Source: Lampris incognitus
Lineage: Eukaryota; Chordata; Actinopteri; Lampriformes; Lampridae
Assembly (NCBI RefSeq): GCF_029633865.1
Contig: NC_079214.1
Span: forward strand, 21,769,950-21,833,949
Direction of reading: 5' to 3'
DNA: 64,000 nucleotides
In this document: positions 47,783 through 60,747 of the stretch, piece after piece
Numbering within the stretch: the first letter of the stretch is position 1
Layout: the number at the start of each line of letters is the position of its first letter
Translations under genes and position numbers: made by a program
The notes under the pieces: model-generated
Seen by the model: the letters and a program-made list of their open reading frames with translations, nothing else
Databases searched by the model: none
What the model was told of the DNA's origin: nothing

Positions 47783-50700
47783 GCCCGTGGAGCCTTACGG
47801 CATTTAAAGGAAACTGTATGACATGGCATGGCTCTGAGCGTTAAGCTAATGGTTTGTCCTTAAAGTTAAGATGACAGTGGGCAAAGTGCAAAAGTAACTT
47901 CTAAAAGAAGGGTCAAGAGGTAAAGTCTCTGACCTGAATAACCAAGAGTAAAATAATGTTTGAATGATTTTGAGAACTTTTTTTCCCCCCACAATAAGGG
48001 TTTTTGGGCCCTTGGCATAGTGTCAACTGACAAATGAACAAAATGATAGTCAAAGCTACAAATGAACATACTATGTTTGTTCATTGCAACGTTTTGTAAG
48101 ATTAAGTTAAATACTCTTTTTTTTGTTTTATATGATGTCCCCTCCATAGGTATTACTATGGCAGCATACTAACATGATATCCCATCACTACGTAGTTAGA
48201 GTAACGCTCCCTGATCTCAGGTTTAACTTTTGTGACACGTACCGTGTCCATTGCCTTAAGGAAGTCATAAAAATACTTAAATTTAATATGCTCTTAATGT
48301 TTGACTAAAATCTTAATAATGTCTTGCTACCTCTGTTTTAGAATAGGCCACGCTACTGTTTACAGAAGTTTCAAATTGGGGATGCCTATTAAAAAGATTT
48401 TCCCTAATTGACATTCAATCAAATTAACACACAAAAAATGTCAGCTGATTTACTTTACACAGTCCCATTGATATGGCATATGTAGCAAAACCAACGTATT
48501 TATCATCAGTTTCATGGCCAGTAAACCAGTTCCACTTGGACAGAAACTCAAAAGGCCAGATAAAACTCAAGTAGCACAGAAACAATGGGTTATATCAGCA
48601 AATACTTTTTTATTAAGAAATGTCAACATAAGATCAGTGTAGGTAAACAACGGACATCCATGGGTCGATTATTTGCGGGCATCCCTAATTCTGATTGTAT
48701 CACGTTTATGTATTGAAAAATCATTTCGATCTCAGAAAACAAAACAGGGATTATTAGATCAGTAAACGGGTGTCATATTTTATCTATCTGATACAGTACA
48801 GCTTTTCATTTTACTGTCAAGTCCATGGTGTAAACGTTACATTATTATCATAATGTCGTGTGTACTATACTGTGTATTTACAGGTTTTGACCGAATGAGT
48901 GCCAATCGGGTTTTTCACCCAAATCCATGGTTCCATGTGTAATTAATCCAACCCCGACCACACCTGCTTTGTTTGATAATTCCATTAAATTTTGCCAAAT
49001 TCAAATGTCATTTCGGTGCCATGACCCATGGCTGTGATGGCATAAGGATGTGCCTTTATAAGTTGGAGTCCATTGATTTGAAGCTACATTCGTTTTCATT
49101 TCTAATATTCTGAATAATCAATATACGATCGTCCTATATACTATCCAGTGTTGGTTCCCCCAGAGAATGCTTTGAGTGCTGTAAAACCAGGTACTGTACT
49201 TGTTCCACACACCCTATTACCTGTTAACTATTCAATGCAACTTTGTGTACCTCACCATCTCTTAGATTTGGGTCAGCCACTTCATGCTGAACTCGATGTC
49301 CTTCTGAGACACGAGAACTGATGCTGAGTTTAGTACGTTTGATTTTTATAGGTGCTTGGTATTATGGTGAGGACATGTAAGGAATTTTTCAATATGTTGG
49401 TTTGATTTTTTTTTTTTCAGAGAGAAAACAATTGGGTAAGACTCAAGATCTTAGCTATTAAACGTAAGGTTGGTAGGTATAGTTTTATATACTGAGAAGT
49501 GTTCTTAAATCTGAAGTCTACCAGTCTGGCCTTGGACCTGTGGGAGCTCTTCTAGTCAATGTAAATTAATTTGCTTTTCATGACTTGAGTCTTGTTTACT
49601 ATCTATGGGTCTGACAGTCAGCTGATATCTGGGTATTAAAACTGTTACTTGTTATAGTATTAACTTTGTGAGACTTCAACGGATGATATTTTGAGTGTTC
49701 ACAATGTTATCTCTGACTTGTTTAAACTCCCACATACGTAGGTTGTCATTCTTTAAAATATCTTTTTATTCAGGCATTTGTTTTACTTCTGTGCTTTATG
49801 CATGTTTTCAAGCTCAAGGAAAATGCACTTACGATAAAATCAAATTGCTTTGCTGGATGTGGTAGTAATGAAGAAAATTTGTTTTTTTTCCTGCCATGTC
49901 ACCTGAGCTCCTTAGCATTTGGAGAACTTATTCAAGGGCTTGACGACTCAAAGCTTGCAACCAAAAAGGATTTCTTTATGTCTACTTGTGTGGAAAAATA
50001 ACCCATAAAGTGACTTTGAAGTGACCCTTTAAAGGCTTCTGTGGTGTTCTGATCATCACTGCATGTTACGGCTGCATTCACTTCCCTGAGGACTTCCCCA
50101 CACCCTCTGCTCGGACACGTCAACAGAGACGCACAGGTGCAGCAACACATAGAGCACAGTACAGGTGCAGGTAAACATACACGCAGGCACAAGTCATGAC
50201 GTTTACACTAACCAAGTCATCCTCGTCAGCAACGTATGGTGACTGAATACAAGCGATGACATTTCTGTAGAGTCTACTGTGATAACTTTTAAATGGTTTG
50301 TAGAGAAAGCATGTCATTCGACGTTTGTTAGGATTTGAATTCTGCACCCTGCCATCGCCTCACACACAGCTGGTTTAGGCTTGACTGGTTGAGGTTAATC
50401 ACACTGTTCGATCATCCGAGCTCTCAATTCTGTTGTCCCCAACTTATATTCTTTCCATAGTGCATGTTAGATGCATAAGCAAATTTAGCACAAAAGATGA
50501 AGAAAAAAAGTGCAATGAACAAAATAAAGGTTTCATTTGGGACATCTTTATTATGGTATTGCCAAAGCTGTACATGTTCTATAAATACTTTTTTTTCAAA
50601 TACTGAAATACTTACACCTGGCATCTCATTTATTCCCTCTCTTTACAGCAGTAGGTGAGTACAATGATGGGAATGAGTCTAGTAATTCAGTTTCACAATG

Positions 50701-51600
50701 ATCTTATAACTTCGGTAGTCCCATTCTCAAACCATTTTAGCAATGCTAAAAATTACTTGGGTCTTTCCTATTTACACCCGTGTATTGGTGTTACTCTTCG
50801 GCGGAATGTCTAAAATAATCGGATTTTGTGGCCACCCTGATTATTTTCTGTTGCACATTTTGATTAAAAAGAAAAGCCACGTAACCATGATCTAGAAAGA
50901 AAAAAAAACACATCTTCCAGTGATATAGCTAAATTGATATTGCTGAGCTAGAGAAACAACCAGTTCAGTTACATGAATGCACAGATCTGTACACACTCAC
51001 TCTGTGAAAGTTAATGGGACAGCAATGACACCAGATTCAACAGTTCTCTATTACAGTACGCAATAAACATTAAGACTCAATGCATCTTCCCATGGACGAA
51101 ACCACTACAGCAGGACTTGACAGCGGGGGAGGGGCTCGCACTTTTGCAAGACAAAAAAAACTCCAAACACAACCATGTCACACTTAAGTCATCTTATTCA
51201 CTTCAGTCAATAGACACTGTAGAAAAATGAAGTCCTTTCTGACATTCTTCACGCTGTGAAAGCCAGTCAAATTATAACTTGTAACAAACCAACCAAAACA
51301 AACCAACTCAGCCTCAGGACTACGATCTTCCAGAAGATCTGGATGTTAATACTCAGTGGAAATATTTTTTCAAAAGTAGAAGCACATCAATGGTAGAAAG
51401 AGGGTTGTGGAGCCAGTGACAAGGAGAAGGTTCTGACGTTGATCTTTCTATGCTCCCATTCTCCTCTTCTGCCTGAGAACCTGAAGTGTCTCCATCTTCA
51501 CGGCTGATCTCCTTTCAGCCCAGCACCAGGGCTGTCTGACCTGCCCACTCGTCTCCCATTCCCAGCGCAGCCAAAAACCTGAGCCAGCACTAACCAGATC
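47783..51600. other. BBOX1 3' UTR and intergenic region
   Basis: No gene recognised. The 3' UTR end is not clear: ATTAAA hexamers occur within 1.2 kb and AATAAA near 50522, but none has supporting context. The sequence is AT-rich and looks single copy. The small open frames show no motif. Confidence 0.5.
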
Positions 51601-51631
51601 AGTATTTATCTACCAGTGTCTGTCCTGAGCC

Positions 51632-52410
51632 ATGATATTAAGTCTACCTCTTTGTTTGGCCCCGGTGGGAACAGGGCTACTGTTTGCCGGCAGCACTGAA
51701 GCCGCAGGACAGAACCCAGACCACGTGCTTCGGAGGACTGGGGTGAGATCTGAGGCCCGCTGGCCCAGAGAGGAATCCACAGTGGCCCCAGAGGATGCTG
51801 CCTGCTTCCTCAGCTGCTATTGCTCAGGACATTGTCCTGAGAATGCCAGCACCTGCCAGACCAACAGACAGTTTTTTGCCATCACTGAATAAGATGAGCA
51901 TGGAGAGGCCATCCTCACCTCAGGCTGTAAGGACTCTCCGCGGGCCCAGACCAGGAGGACTATATAGAGTGCTGCAACACAGACTTTTGTAACAGAGACC
52001 TGATGCCCACGCTGCCTCTGTACACTCCCACCGGAGACTACCTCAGCAGTGCCCACTGGCTGGCGTTCCTCGTCTCCATGGCTGTATGGTGCTGTGCTGT
52101 GATCTGTGTTACCGTGGTTTGTTACTACAGAATGAGAGAGGACTGAAGAAGGAGAAAGATGCTATACATATAGCACAGCTAGATTCAGGAGCTGGGCATG
52201 GCTTAAAGTGGAGTTGAAGATTGAGGTGAAGGGAGTCCAGCACACATTGCCATTTTCTCAGTATTTTAAGAAAGTAGACAAAGAAAAGCAAGATGTGTGT
52301 TCTCCCTCTTCCCCTCTCTTGCATGTATTTAGACATTGTGGTTAAAATAATTGAAATTCAATAAAACTTGTGTTTATTAAACTAAACAAACAAAAATAAA
52401 ACCCCAAAAC
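51632..52410 (+). pseudogene. Processed pseudogene of a BMPR1A-type receptor, extracellular and membrane parts only
   Basis: The first frame reads GQNPDHVLRRTGVRSEAR, then APEDAACFLSCYCSGHCPEN and CQTNRQFFAITE, ending in TAA. The next stretch continues DEHGEAILTSGCKDSPRAQT, with the expected MKYEGSDFQC-type block deleted. Then comes RRTI, a TAG, and in a shifted frame CCNTDFCNRDLMPTLPLYTP, followed by a membrane helix (WLAFLVSMAVWCCAVICVTV) and CYYRMRED-stop. CYCSGHC and CCNTDFCN are signatures of BMP type I receptor ligand-binding domains; the leader points to BMPR1A. Regions split by introns in the parent gene are joined here, and AATAAA plus an A-rich tail follow at 52361-52410. GS box and kinase are absent. 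It cannot encode a receptor. Confidence 0.8.
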
Positions 52411-53425
52411 AAACTAACTTGTAACCTGGCTCTGGCAATGGCTAACTACTTAGTATTGCACATCTAGTGAATAAACCACAGTTTTTAACATTTTCTTATG
52501 AGAAATGTACAACATATTTTATATATTATAAATAAATATTATATATAAATATATATATAATATTCATTTGGCATCAACATAACATGCAATTTATTACAGC
52601 AGACCACAGACAGGTAATTTTACAGTAGAACTTGAACAGTAATTTAGCCTTATAGGTCAAGCTAGGGCAAGAGAACACACATTTTAGACCACTCAGTTAT
52701 CAGAGGGTTCAAACAATGCAACCGTAGAGAAGCGTTTACATGCGGTGCTCTGATGCAGTATACAGTAGCATTTTGCACGAGGTGACATCCTGCACTACAA
52801 GAGGCCCTCTATATGTTTCACCAGCTTAGACTTGGAACAGACTGGAATTTTACAGTACCACATAGCACAGAGAATCTCACACACATAGTCACATGGAGTA
52901 GGACATGCGAGGGGAAGGTGAGGTATGTGTGTATGTAAAGGGGCTGTGGTGGGTGGGGGGGCTTCTCTAATTCATCTCAAGGCTATGCATGGGACCTGCA
53001 TGCACACCGTGCCTCATGACCCACCCCTCGCATCACCTACCCATTATCAACAGTTTGGATATTGGCAGCGGAAATGACAGAGGACTGTACAGTTACAATG
53101 GAGAGGAGGGAGGGGGGGCACTTTTCTCCCCCATTTACACAGCAGGCAACCATACAACTGTCATGAAGTCCATATGGACTTAATGACAGTGTAAGGGGCT
53201 CAAAAATATATACATGATGCCATTGACTGGGGTAAAACAACATGTATGGGGGGGTGTCTAGTGAGGGTATTTTCTTAGGCCTTACAGATAGGGTAAAGGG
53301 GTAAGAGGTGTGTGCTTTGAACTAAGTAGGGGATTGTCTAAAGTCTAAGAGGTCATACAACTTAAGATACCATTGCAAATAGAGAGGCACATAGAGGGCA
53401 GGGGAGAGAGGGCACGGGGCGTAGA
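52411..53425. other. Possible 3' UTR of the minus-strand gene; no element recognised
   Basis: AT-rich runs lie at 52517-52563 (ATATATAAATATATATAT). The rest is low in repeats. It lies just after the minus-strand stop codon at 53428-53426 and may be its 3' UTR. Confidence 0.35.
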
Positions 53426-53539
53426 CTAGCTGGGAAGGGGTCTCGGCGACAGAAGCTTCGGCTTGTCTCCCGACTCCTTCCCTTTCACGGCAGCCACGTA
53501 GGAAAAAAGGCAGAGGACTGAGTAACAGATCTGATGTGC
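53426..53539 (-). CDS. Last coding exon of an unidentified minus-strand gene
   Basis: A strong acceptor (TTTTTTTTAACACCTCTACAG) is followed in phase 0 by [37 protein letters not shown] and TAG. The preceding exon at 54669-54623 also ends in phase 0, so the two join cleanly. The joined segment has a beta-strand pattern (EVVIHKYKTP, ICYSV, LFSYVA) like a PTB/PH-type fold, but I do not recognise the family. The human neighbours CCDC34 and LGR4 do not fit. Confidence 0.6.
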   Translation of the reverse strand, partial: AHQICYSVLCLFSYVAAVKGKESGDKPKLLSPRPLPS

Positions 53540-53630
53540 CTGTAGAGGTGTTAAAAAAAAGTAGAAAAGTGGATTAGGAGGTGTCAAGTCTTGGCCTAGC
53601 TTTACATCTGTAATGTTAAGGCTGTTAAAA

Positions 53631-53634
<4 letters not shown>

Positions 53635-53696
<62 letters not shown>
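53635..53696. repeat. (TA)n microsatellite
   Basis: About 31 TA units, in the last intron of the minus-strand gene. Confidence 0.97.
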
Positions 53697-53699
<3 letters not shown>

Positions 53700-54622
53700 A
53701 CACCTACGTAGCTGAAGAGGATTTCTCCTGTCAGTCTAAATGAATACATCTTACCTCCTCATCTCAGCTTTTCATGTATGAGCCAATTTCAAATAGAGTG
53801 GTTCACCTACTTCATGACTTAAGCCTTCCCCGGATGGCATTAGTGTTACAGGGGAAGGCAAGTCATTTGATTTTGCAAGTGCGCACTTGGACTTTCAGTC
53901 ATTCGTCGAGACCAATAATTCACAAGGGGACTTTGGTGAATTAGGGACACACCTGCATAAAGCTGTCACATGCCACATCCCTTTTAAAATTATAAGGTCA
54001 CACACACTGGTATGTCAATGAACAACGTTGCAAAAACATGATGCACTTGCGGCATGGAGTCGGCCTCGCAGCTCTACCCCACCGCTGGTTATGGTTATTA
54101 TAATCAGTATTTTTGCTGCAAAAATGAGCGGTAGTATAAAATGGCAGCTGCAGATCCAGAGAGGATCAAAATGATCCTGGATTCAGCTCAAGATAAAATG
54201 GATGAAGTCAGCCATAGTTTATACTGGGCTTGTTCTGTAATACCAATGTTAACCTTGAGAGGATATTTTTGAGCATTTTAATGCTTAGTTGTGAAGTTAT
54301 CCAAAGTCAGTGCTAAACATATCACCGTCAACTGATAGCAGATCTGCCCATTAAGAGGTGTGATTTGGAAGTTTAACGGTTACATTTTCATCTCAGTTCA
54401 TCGCTTGCTTTCCGTAAGACCGACTGACATTTTTGACCTCAAGATCTTGTACAGAATTCCACATGGTAAATGAGTCTGAGCGTACCTCCAAGGTGGTATC
54501 TTCCATGCATTCAAGGGGAAATAATGACAACATTTCTGACGCACTTTTTCGTGTGGCCAAACCTGGTGGCAACTGCATGCTCTGGCATAGCATTAACTGC
54601 GATGGAGGAAGAGTTAACTTAC

Positions 54623-54669
54623 CATGGGTGTCTTGTACTTGTGGATCACCACTTCTTTAGTTTCAGGAA
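54623..54669 (-). CDS. Internal 47-base exon of the unidentified minus-strand gene
   Basis: Acceptor TTGTCTCTTGCACCGGCATAG, donor ATG/GTAAGT (consensus). It is read with one base from the previous exon: (x)TT then PETKEVVIHKYKTPM. The other frames contain a stop. Splice sites, open frame and phase match to the next exon support it. Confidence 0.6.
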
Positions 54670-56399
54670 CTATGCCGGTGCAAGAGACAAAACAAACAAT
54701 TCAAAGGGAGTAGGAACCTCAATGAGTTAGTGTGTGAGAGCAAAGGGGGGAGGGGTTGCATGGGAGAGGGGTGTTTTAAAATCGAATTTCAGATGACAAC
54801 ACAAAAGAGCAAAATGAGCTGTGGGCCAAGACAGTCCAACAAGGTTGAGAATCCCACTTAAAATTTAGATTATTTAGGGTGGGTTTGGGAGTGTGCAAAA
54901 GGGGTACACCTTGATTATTTTGGGATTTAGGAGATTTAGGATTTGATTTAGGAGTTAGACGAAAACTAATCCTCATGTGATAGCTATGCTAAAAACAAAT
55001 AAACACGAGCTTTCCGATAATATGCAAAAGCCATCAAATTGTTGTACAGAATTGAACCCGCGTGACTTTGGTGCCTTTTGTTCCCAATCTGAACGGCAGG
55101 TGACTGGAAAGGACATTCATGGCCCACAGAAAGGAGAAAATAAATAACAGATGGCTTTAAAATGCTTGAGAAGAGATTGCATATACCATCTAATTACAAA
55201 TATGGACGACTAAAGAAACAGGTGGCGATAAAAAAAAAAAAGAAAAAAAATTAAGAATAATGAAGACAAGGACAATCCCACCCACCCCCAATAAACTGAA
55301 AACATTAGGACGTCACAGTGAGGAAGCTAAAAGAGGCCCAAATCCTTTGGCTATGGCCCATGCCACAGTCAAGAGGACAGAGTGACTTTTCATTAGTAAC
55401 CGTGAACCCATGACATGGATGAAGGCCAGCGATCTGGATACATGACAATGGGGGTTAGAAAAGGTTGAAAACCTTTGTACTCCCCCAAACAGTCCCACCG
55501 GTAAGTCCACGTGATGGGATGCAAAAAGGCAGGCTGTCTAAAAGCATGAGGAACACATGAGAGATGTCTGGGGCGAGCTTCAAATAAGGAGAGGCTTACG
55601 AGGGAAGCACAAAGGGGACCCAGGCCACATGTTACGGGAAGGAAAGGCAAATGGAAGGACTAACTGAGGAAAACGCTTAACATTGAGCACGTTGAATAAG
55701 AAAGGAGAAAGGTGACAACACTTTACCTGCTGGAGAATGAAGGTTTTCATAGTGGCAAAGATGAGGGCAACATTACAAAAGCAGCACATGGACACGGCAG
55801 TAACCCAGCCCGGCTAGTCTCTCGGGCGCTGTCTGACAAACCTCAACCAGAATAAATCATCTGATCCGCCGTTAGCTGCCATTTCTTCCTTGTCAACATA
55901 ACTGGTGAACTGTCCTTGGTTCAGTAAATGGCAGTAACCCATGAGGAGCTCTAACTTAGCACTAAATTCAGAACTAATTTAGTCCTTGGGGTATCTCGTC
56001 TATTAGATTCACCAACACTTGAGCCACAAAACCAGATGATCATAAAGTTTAGCAACACAACAAGCTTTATCGGTTAACCTGCTCATACTGTCTACCTTTC
56101 TCTGTCAGCGACATTCAGTAACACCGGAAACTGAAGAATCTCTAGTTTCATTTAAAATTAAGAGCTGTAGATGTGAGTGAAGCCTCGCTTTATGGCTCTG
56201 CTAATCACAGGTTCTCTGTTGCTCTACTCACACAGACAGACAACTGACTGCTAACTGTCCTTACAACGGTGTTTCTGACTGTGACGACACATCATTTCCC
56301 TCAACCATTTTGGGTTTTTTTCCACCACAAAAGGCGAAAAGAGTCAGGAGAACTACTCGGAGTGAAAACTGTCAATATGCTTTACAATTCAATGGTGTT

Positions 56400-56863
56400 T
56401 TTATCCTCTTTTTAAAAAAATTTTTTTATCCCCCTCCCCTTTCTTCCCAATTGTATCTGGCCAATTACCCCACTCTTCCAAGCTGTCCCACTCGCTGCTC
56501 CACCCCCTCTGCTGATCCGGGGAGGGCTGTAGACAACCACATGCCTCCTCCGATACATGCGGAGTCGCCAGCCGCTTCTTTTCACCTGACAGTGAGGAGT
56601 TTCGCCAGGGAGACGTAGCGCGTGGGAGGATCATGCTATTGCCCCCTGTTCCCCCTCCCCCCTGAACAGGCACCTCAACCGACCAGAGGAGGCGCTAGTG
56701 CAGCGACCAGGACACATACCCCCATCCGGCTTCCCAATCGTAGACACGGCCAATTGTGTCTATAGGGACACCCGACTAAGCTGGAGGTAACATGGGGATT
56801 CGAACCGTCGAGCCCCGTGTTGGTAGGCAACGGAATAGGACCGCTACGCCACCCAGACGCCCC
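56400..56863 (-). mobile_element. tRNA-derived SINE, family A copy 3, minus orientation
   Basis: Same head as copies 1 and 2 (minus strand GGGGCGTCTGGGTGGCGTAG), with a degenerate B box (GGTTCGAATCCCC changed at one position) and the shared body. A target duplication of TTTATCCTCTTT type lies at 56400-56411 and 56864-56875. Confidence 0.88.
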
Positions 56864-56999
56864 TTTATCCTCTTTAAAATCAATTACCAAGTGCGGGATA
56901 GCTGTACAGTTAGTTGTGTCTGGTTCTTCCTTGTGTATGTATGTGGCGCTGCAGCAGCCCGATTCACTGAACCCTCAGTAGCTCCTTTCAATACATTTG

Positions 57000-59690
57000 C
57001 CATGAAGCGTGGTTACTGCCGTGCCGAGTACAGGCCTAGAATCAACAGATGGGGTAATTACCAAATTCCTCCAGGACAAAGACTCCCTTCACTGTATTGC
57101 ACTTTTTAATGTGACTCAGCTCTATGAAAACCTAAAAACAAGCAAAAAAACAAAACAAAAGAAAGCATTAATGACTCAACAACACTTGCTGCAATTTGAC
57201 ATTCATATTGAAATTAACCATGTTAAATGTTTTATTAATCAGTATGAAAGGAAAACTAAAACAATCGCACATGGAATGCAAGCTTTTAACGGCAAACAAA
57301 AAGGAAAAATAAATTAATAAAATGCACACTATGGGAAGTTTCCATGATCAAATGCATACATGGGCGGGGGTTAAATTAATGGAAATGCACCGTGAAGCCT
57401 GCTCAAAGAATACGATGAGCGGTTCATCAGAAATAATTCAAAAGCATTCCTTCAAGTATTACTGATGACTCACTAGAATAACATTTTTAGAAAGATATCT
57501 ACGTTTCGATGTCAACAGCGAAGGTATAGGTACTTTTCCTTTTTATTCCATACAATAATTATTATGGCCCATTAAATGCATACATGGAATTTCCATATAA
57601 AAACACAGACAAAGACAAAATTAGATTTGCCATACAGCTAAAACAGCAGAACAAAAGGTGATAGAAATGAAATAAATTAAAAAAAATGAACCCAATAAAA
57701 GGTAACCGCTAGTAAGCAAACACAGCAGAGGTTGTGTACCTTCCGCTCCTTGCAGGGGGAGAGAGCATGGGAGAGAAACGGTTTGGATTATTATCGGACA
57801 CAAGAGCACAAACACTCTGCGACATCCCCAGAGGGCGCTATCCACAGGATTCACTTGTGGATTGGGACGAAAATCTATTTAAGAGTTAGCAGTGCCCATG
57901 AAAACACGTCACAAGAGTCAACCCCAAACTAAACACTAAAAACAATAAAAAACAAAACAAACCTAAGAGGCCTAGAAGTTTGACAAAGGGATTCCAGGGC
58001 TGGATTCACCTTTGTTTTCCTGAACCTAGTATATCTCAGTAGCCCCCCCCTCCACTTACCCACCTCCCACCCGAGTGCCCTCCATGCCTCCTCCTCCAGC
58101 AACAAGGGCTGGCACCAACACTACTACTTGCTCACACAGTGCTACAGAATAGATACACGAGGGCAGTCACTGACGTGCAGCGGTTTCCAGTACAAAGTAA
58201 GATGTCACCACTGACATCATCTAGGCTCGCTGATATATTACCCAGAACTTTAAATATATCTACATATATTAGTGTCTGGCACTTGATAAAACTCCTGTTG
58301 AAAGGTTGATGGAATTGTTATTGCATCTTCAGTTCCAATTATCCATGAAGCTGATAAAAATTACATTAGTCAATCTGCAAATACCTGTGCTCTCTATAAT
58401 CACAGAATTGAAGGGCCATTTTTAATATAAATCATTTTCAGGAATTCGGTGTCTTGCAATGATTCTTTCCAAGGTCCTGGAGCTTGGTTTAAGTGACTTT
58501 AGCTTCGGTGGCAATCAAGCAACAGTTCCATTTGAGACACTCTACCCCTTGCAATGTGAAAGCATCGACATTTCAAATCGAGCCGAAGATGGCCGAAGGC
58601 AGCCAAAGCAGAAGCAGTGGAGAAAAAGCAGGAAATAGTCATAAAAATGACTGTCTGTAGCAAAATCTAAATTGAATTGACTTTTGTAAGTAAAAGATCA
58701 GTTTCTAGGAGGTTGCTTGATAAGTAATGTAGTTTTTGAGTCCTTTTAGATGCTACAGCAGTGGCTGAAACATAACTTTGTAAGCTGACATTACTGGAAC
58801 ATCTATGTTACCAATAGTGATAGTGTTCAGCAACCTTGTAGGGTTGACTGCATCTGATATGGGGGAAAACTTTTTATAGTCTCCTGTCCACGTCGGTGAC
58901 CTTTTTACATAGTCACATTATGCACTTTTCAGTGAATTATCCACAGTCTCAGAGAAACTAAAGAATATTGAGTACCTTAAGAGATATTGACTCCAGAACA
59001 AGGGACAAAAAGTCAGGAAAAGAAAATTGATCCAAATGTCACTAACTGTGAAAGATGTTCAGTAAAATGCATGATGTTTGTGGGTCCACACTTGTGAAAG
59101 TTGCTATTGCATGGCCAATTATTAATGAAAAGTCTTTGTTTGAGGTCATCTTTTTTTTTTAACCACTAATGCCAAACACACACACACACACACACACACA
59201 AAGACACACAGATTATACTTCCTTTCCTCCCACATACATGAAGATTTGATTTGGGTGCCACAAAACTGAACATAAATTCATGATGGATGTAGTTAGCTCT
59301 GTCACTATTACTCTCTTCTGTCATTCTCATGTTAATGAAACAAATCAAAACGCAAATCAAAACAGCAAAAGCTCAAACAGGAAGTCTTCCTCCAAGTTCC
59401 CCAACAAAACAAAGAGAAGGGGGAAAACTAGAATTATAAGCTAATTTGATCAGTCACATCTGCTCTTCATTTTTGTCCAACGATAGACGTTTTCTTTAGG
59501 ACATTAGAGGAAGAGGGCCACAAGGTGCAAGGAAATGATACAGAGACAAATGGGGGAGACAGGGGGGATGTGGGTGGCGGGGGGTTGGTAAAGGAATGAA
59601 ATCTTTTGGCATACAAAGGAAGTAAGTGAGAGGGTTTTTCTGCATGCCACTGTGTGAGATGTATGCCCCTCTCTGCTCTGGTACTAGCCT
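57000..59690. other. Intron of the minus-strand gene, one possible microexon
   Basis: Mostly featureless. On the minus strand near 57733-57741 a long pyrimidine tract (CTCTCTCCCCCTGCAAG) is followed by GAGCGGAAG and then GTACAC, which would be a 9-base microexon. Phase counting shows that at least one further exon of 3n+1 bases must lie between 59696 and 54669; I could not place it. A (CA)n run lies at 59176-59200. Confidence 0.35.
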
Positions 59691-59695
59691 CCTAC

Positions 59696-59802
59696 CTGGC
59701 TGTGCATAAATTTGAGGTTGATGCCCTCCAGTGTGACTTGCAGGAGTCCACCCTCGCCAGTTTTCATATCCTGGACAGGGAACTCTCCCCCCAGCTCTGG
59801 AC
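59696..59802 (-). CDS. Upstream 107-base exon of the unidentified minus-strand gene
   Basis: Acceptor TGTGTGTCCTGCCTGTAG, donor CAG/GTAGGA. After a split codon the frame reads [18 protein letters not shown] then [17 protein letters not shown] and ends in phase 0. A second frame is open too, but the chosen one has the regular hydrophobic alternation of a folded domain. The gene's 5' part was not found between here and the window end. Confidence 0.55.
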
Positions 59803-60747
59803 CTACAGGCAGGACACACAGAGGTTAGTTACCAGTAAAAATACAAAACAAAACACAAGGTCCCTTGCCAGAACCTTTGCTGTACATCTCCAATGGTAAT
59901 GGAGATAAAACTATTGTTACCAAAATGAAAATTTAAAAAAACGTGTATTCGTCTTAATTTTGAGACTAATCACATCCCTTAATAATTGAATTAACAATTT
60001 CCAAGTACTCATATCAAAGTAAGCTCAATGCTTGAAGAGCAACATCACCCCCCAGTGTGTCTGTGGAATTAAGTATGTGGGTACTTAAGCACATATCCAA
60101 ATACAAGCATGTCCAAGTACTTTTTAAGCATGCTGAACATATCATGGCATGTTCAACCTACAGGGATCAAATGTTGGCAGATTTATTAAAGGAAATGCTC
60201 ATATTCTATTTGAGCAAGTATTGTGACTTCATCCAGGACTGATGTCTTTCATAGACAAGAAGCCATACACTGATGAGCCAAATACCATTTTCAGGTGAAC
60301 CAAATAACATTGATAATCTCCAAACAAGGGCACACATCATGGTCTGGGGAGATTAGATGGTAAGCAAACAATCAGTTCTCATAGTCAATGTGTTGGATGC
60401 AGGAGAAAATACCTGAGTGACTGACAAGGGCCAAATTGTCAGGACCAGATGACTGGGTCAGAGCATCTCTGAAACGGCAAGGCTTGTGGAGTGCTCCCGG
60501 TTACCAGTGGTGAGTACCTACCGACAGTGGTCCGAGGAGGTACAAACCGACGACAGGGTGTTGGGTGCTCAAGGCTCATTAATGCACTAGGGCAACGAAG
60601 GCTATCCCCTGTGGTCCGAATTGACACAAGGCCTACCGTGGCACAAGTCACAGAAAATTTCAATTATGGAATGAGCCACAACAAACAGTGCATTGCACCC
60701 TGCTCTGTATGGGGCTGCGTAGCTGTGACCAGTCAGAGTGCCTATGA

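Noticed and set aside
53635-53696. Repeated short units considered as a CRISPR-like array
   Set aside because: Plain (TA)n microsatellite in a eukaryotic genome; no spacers.
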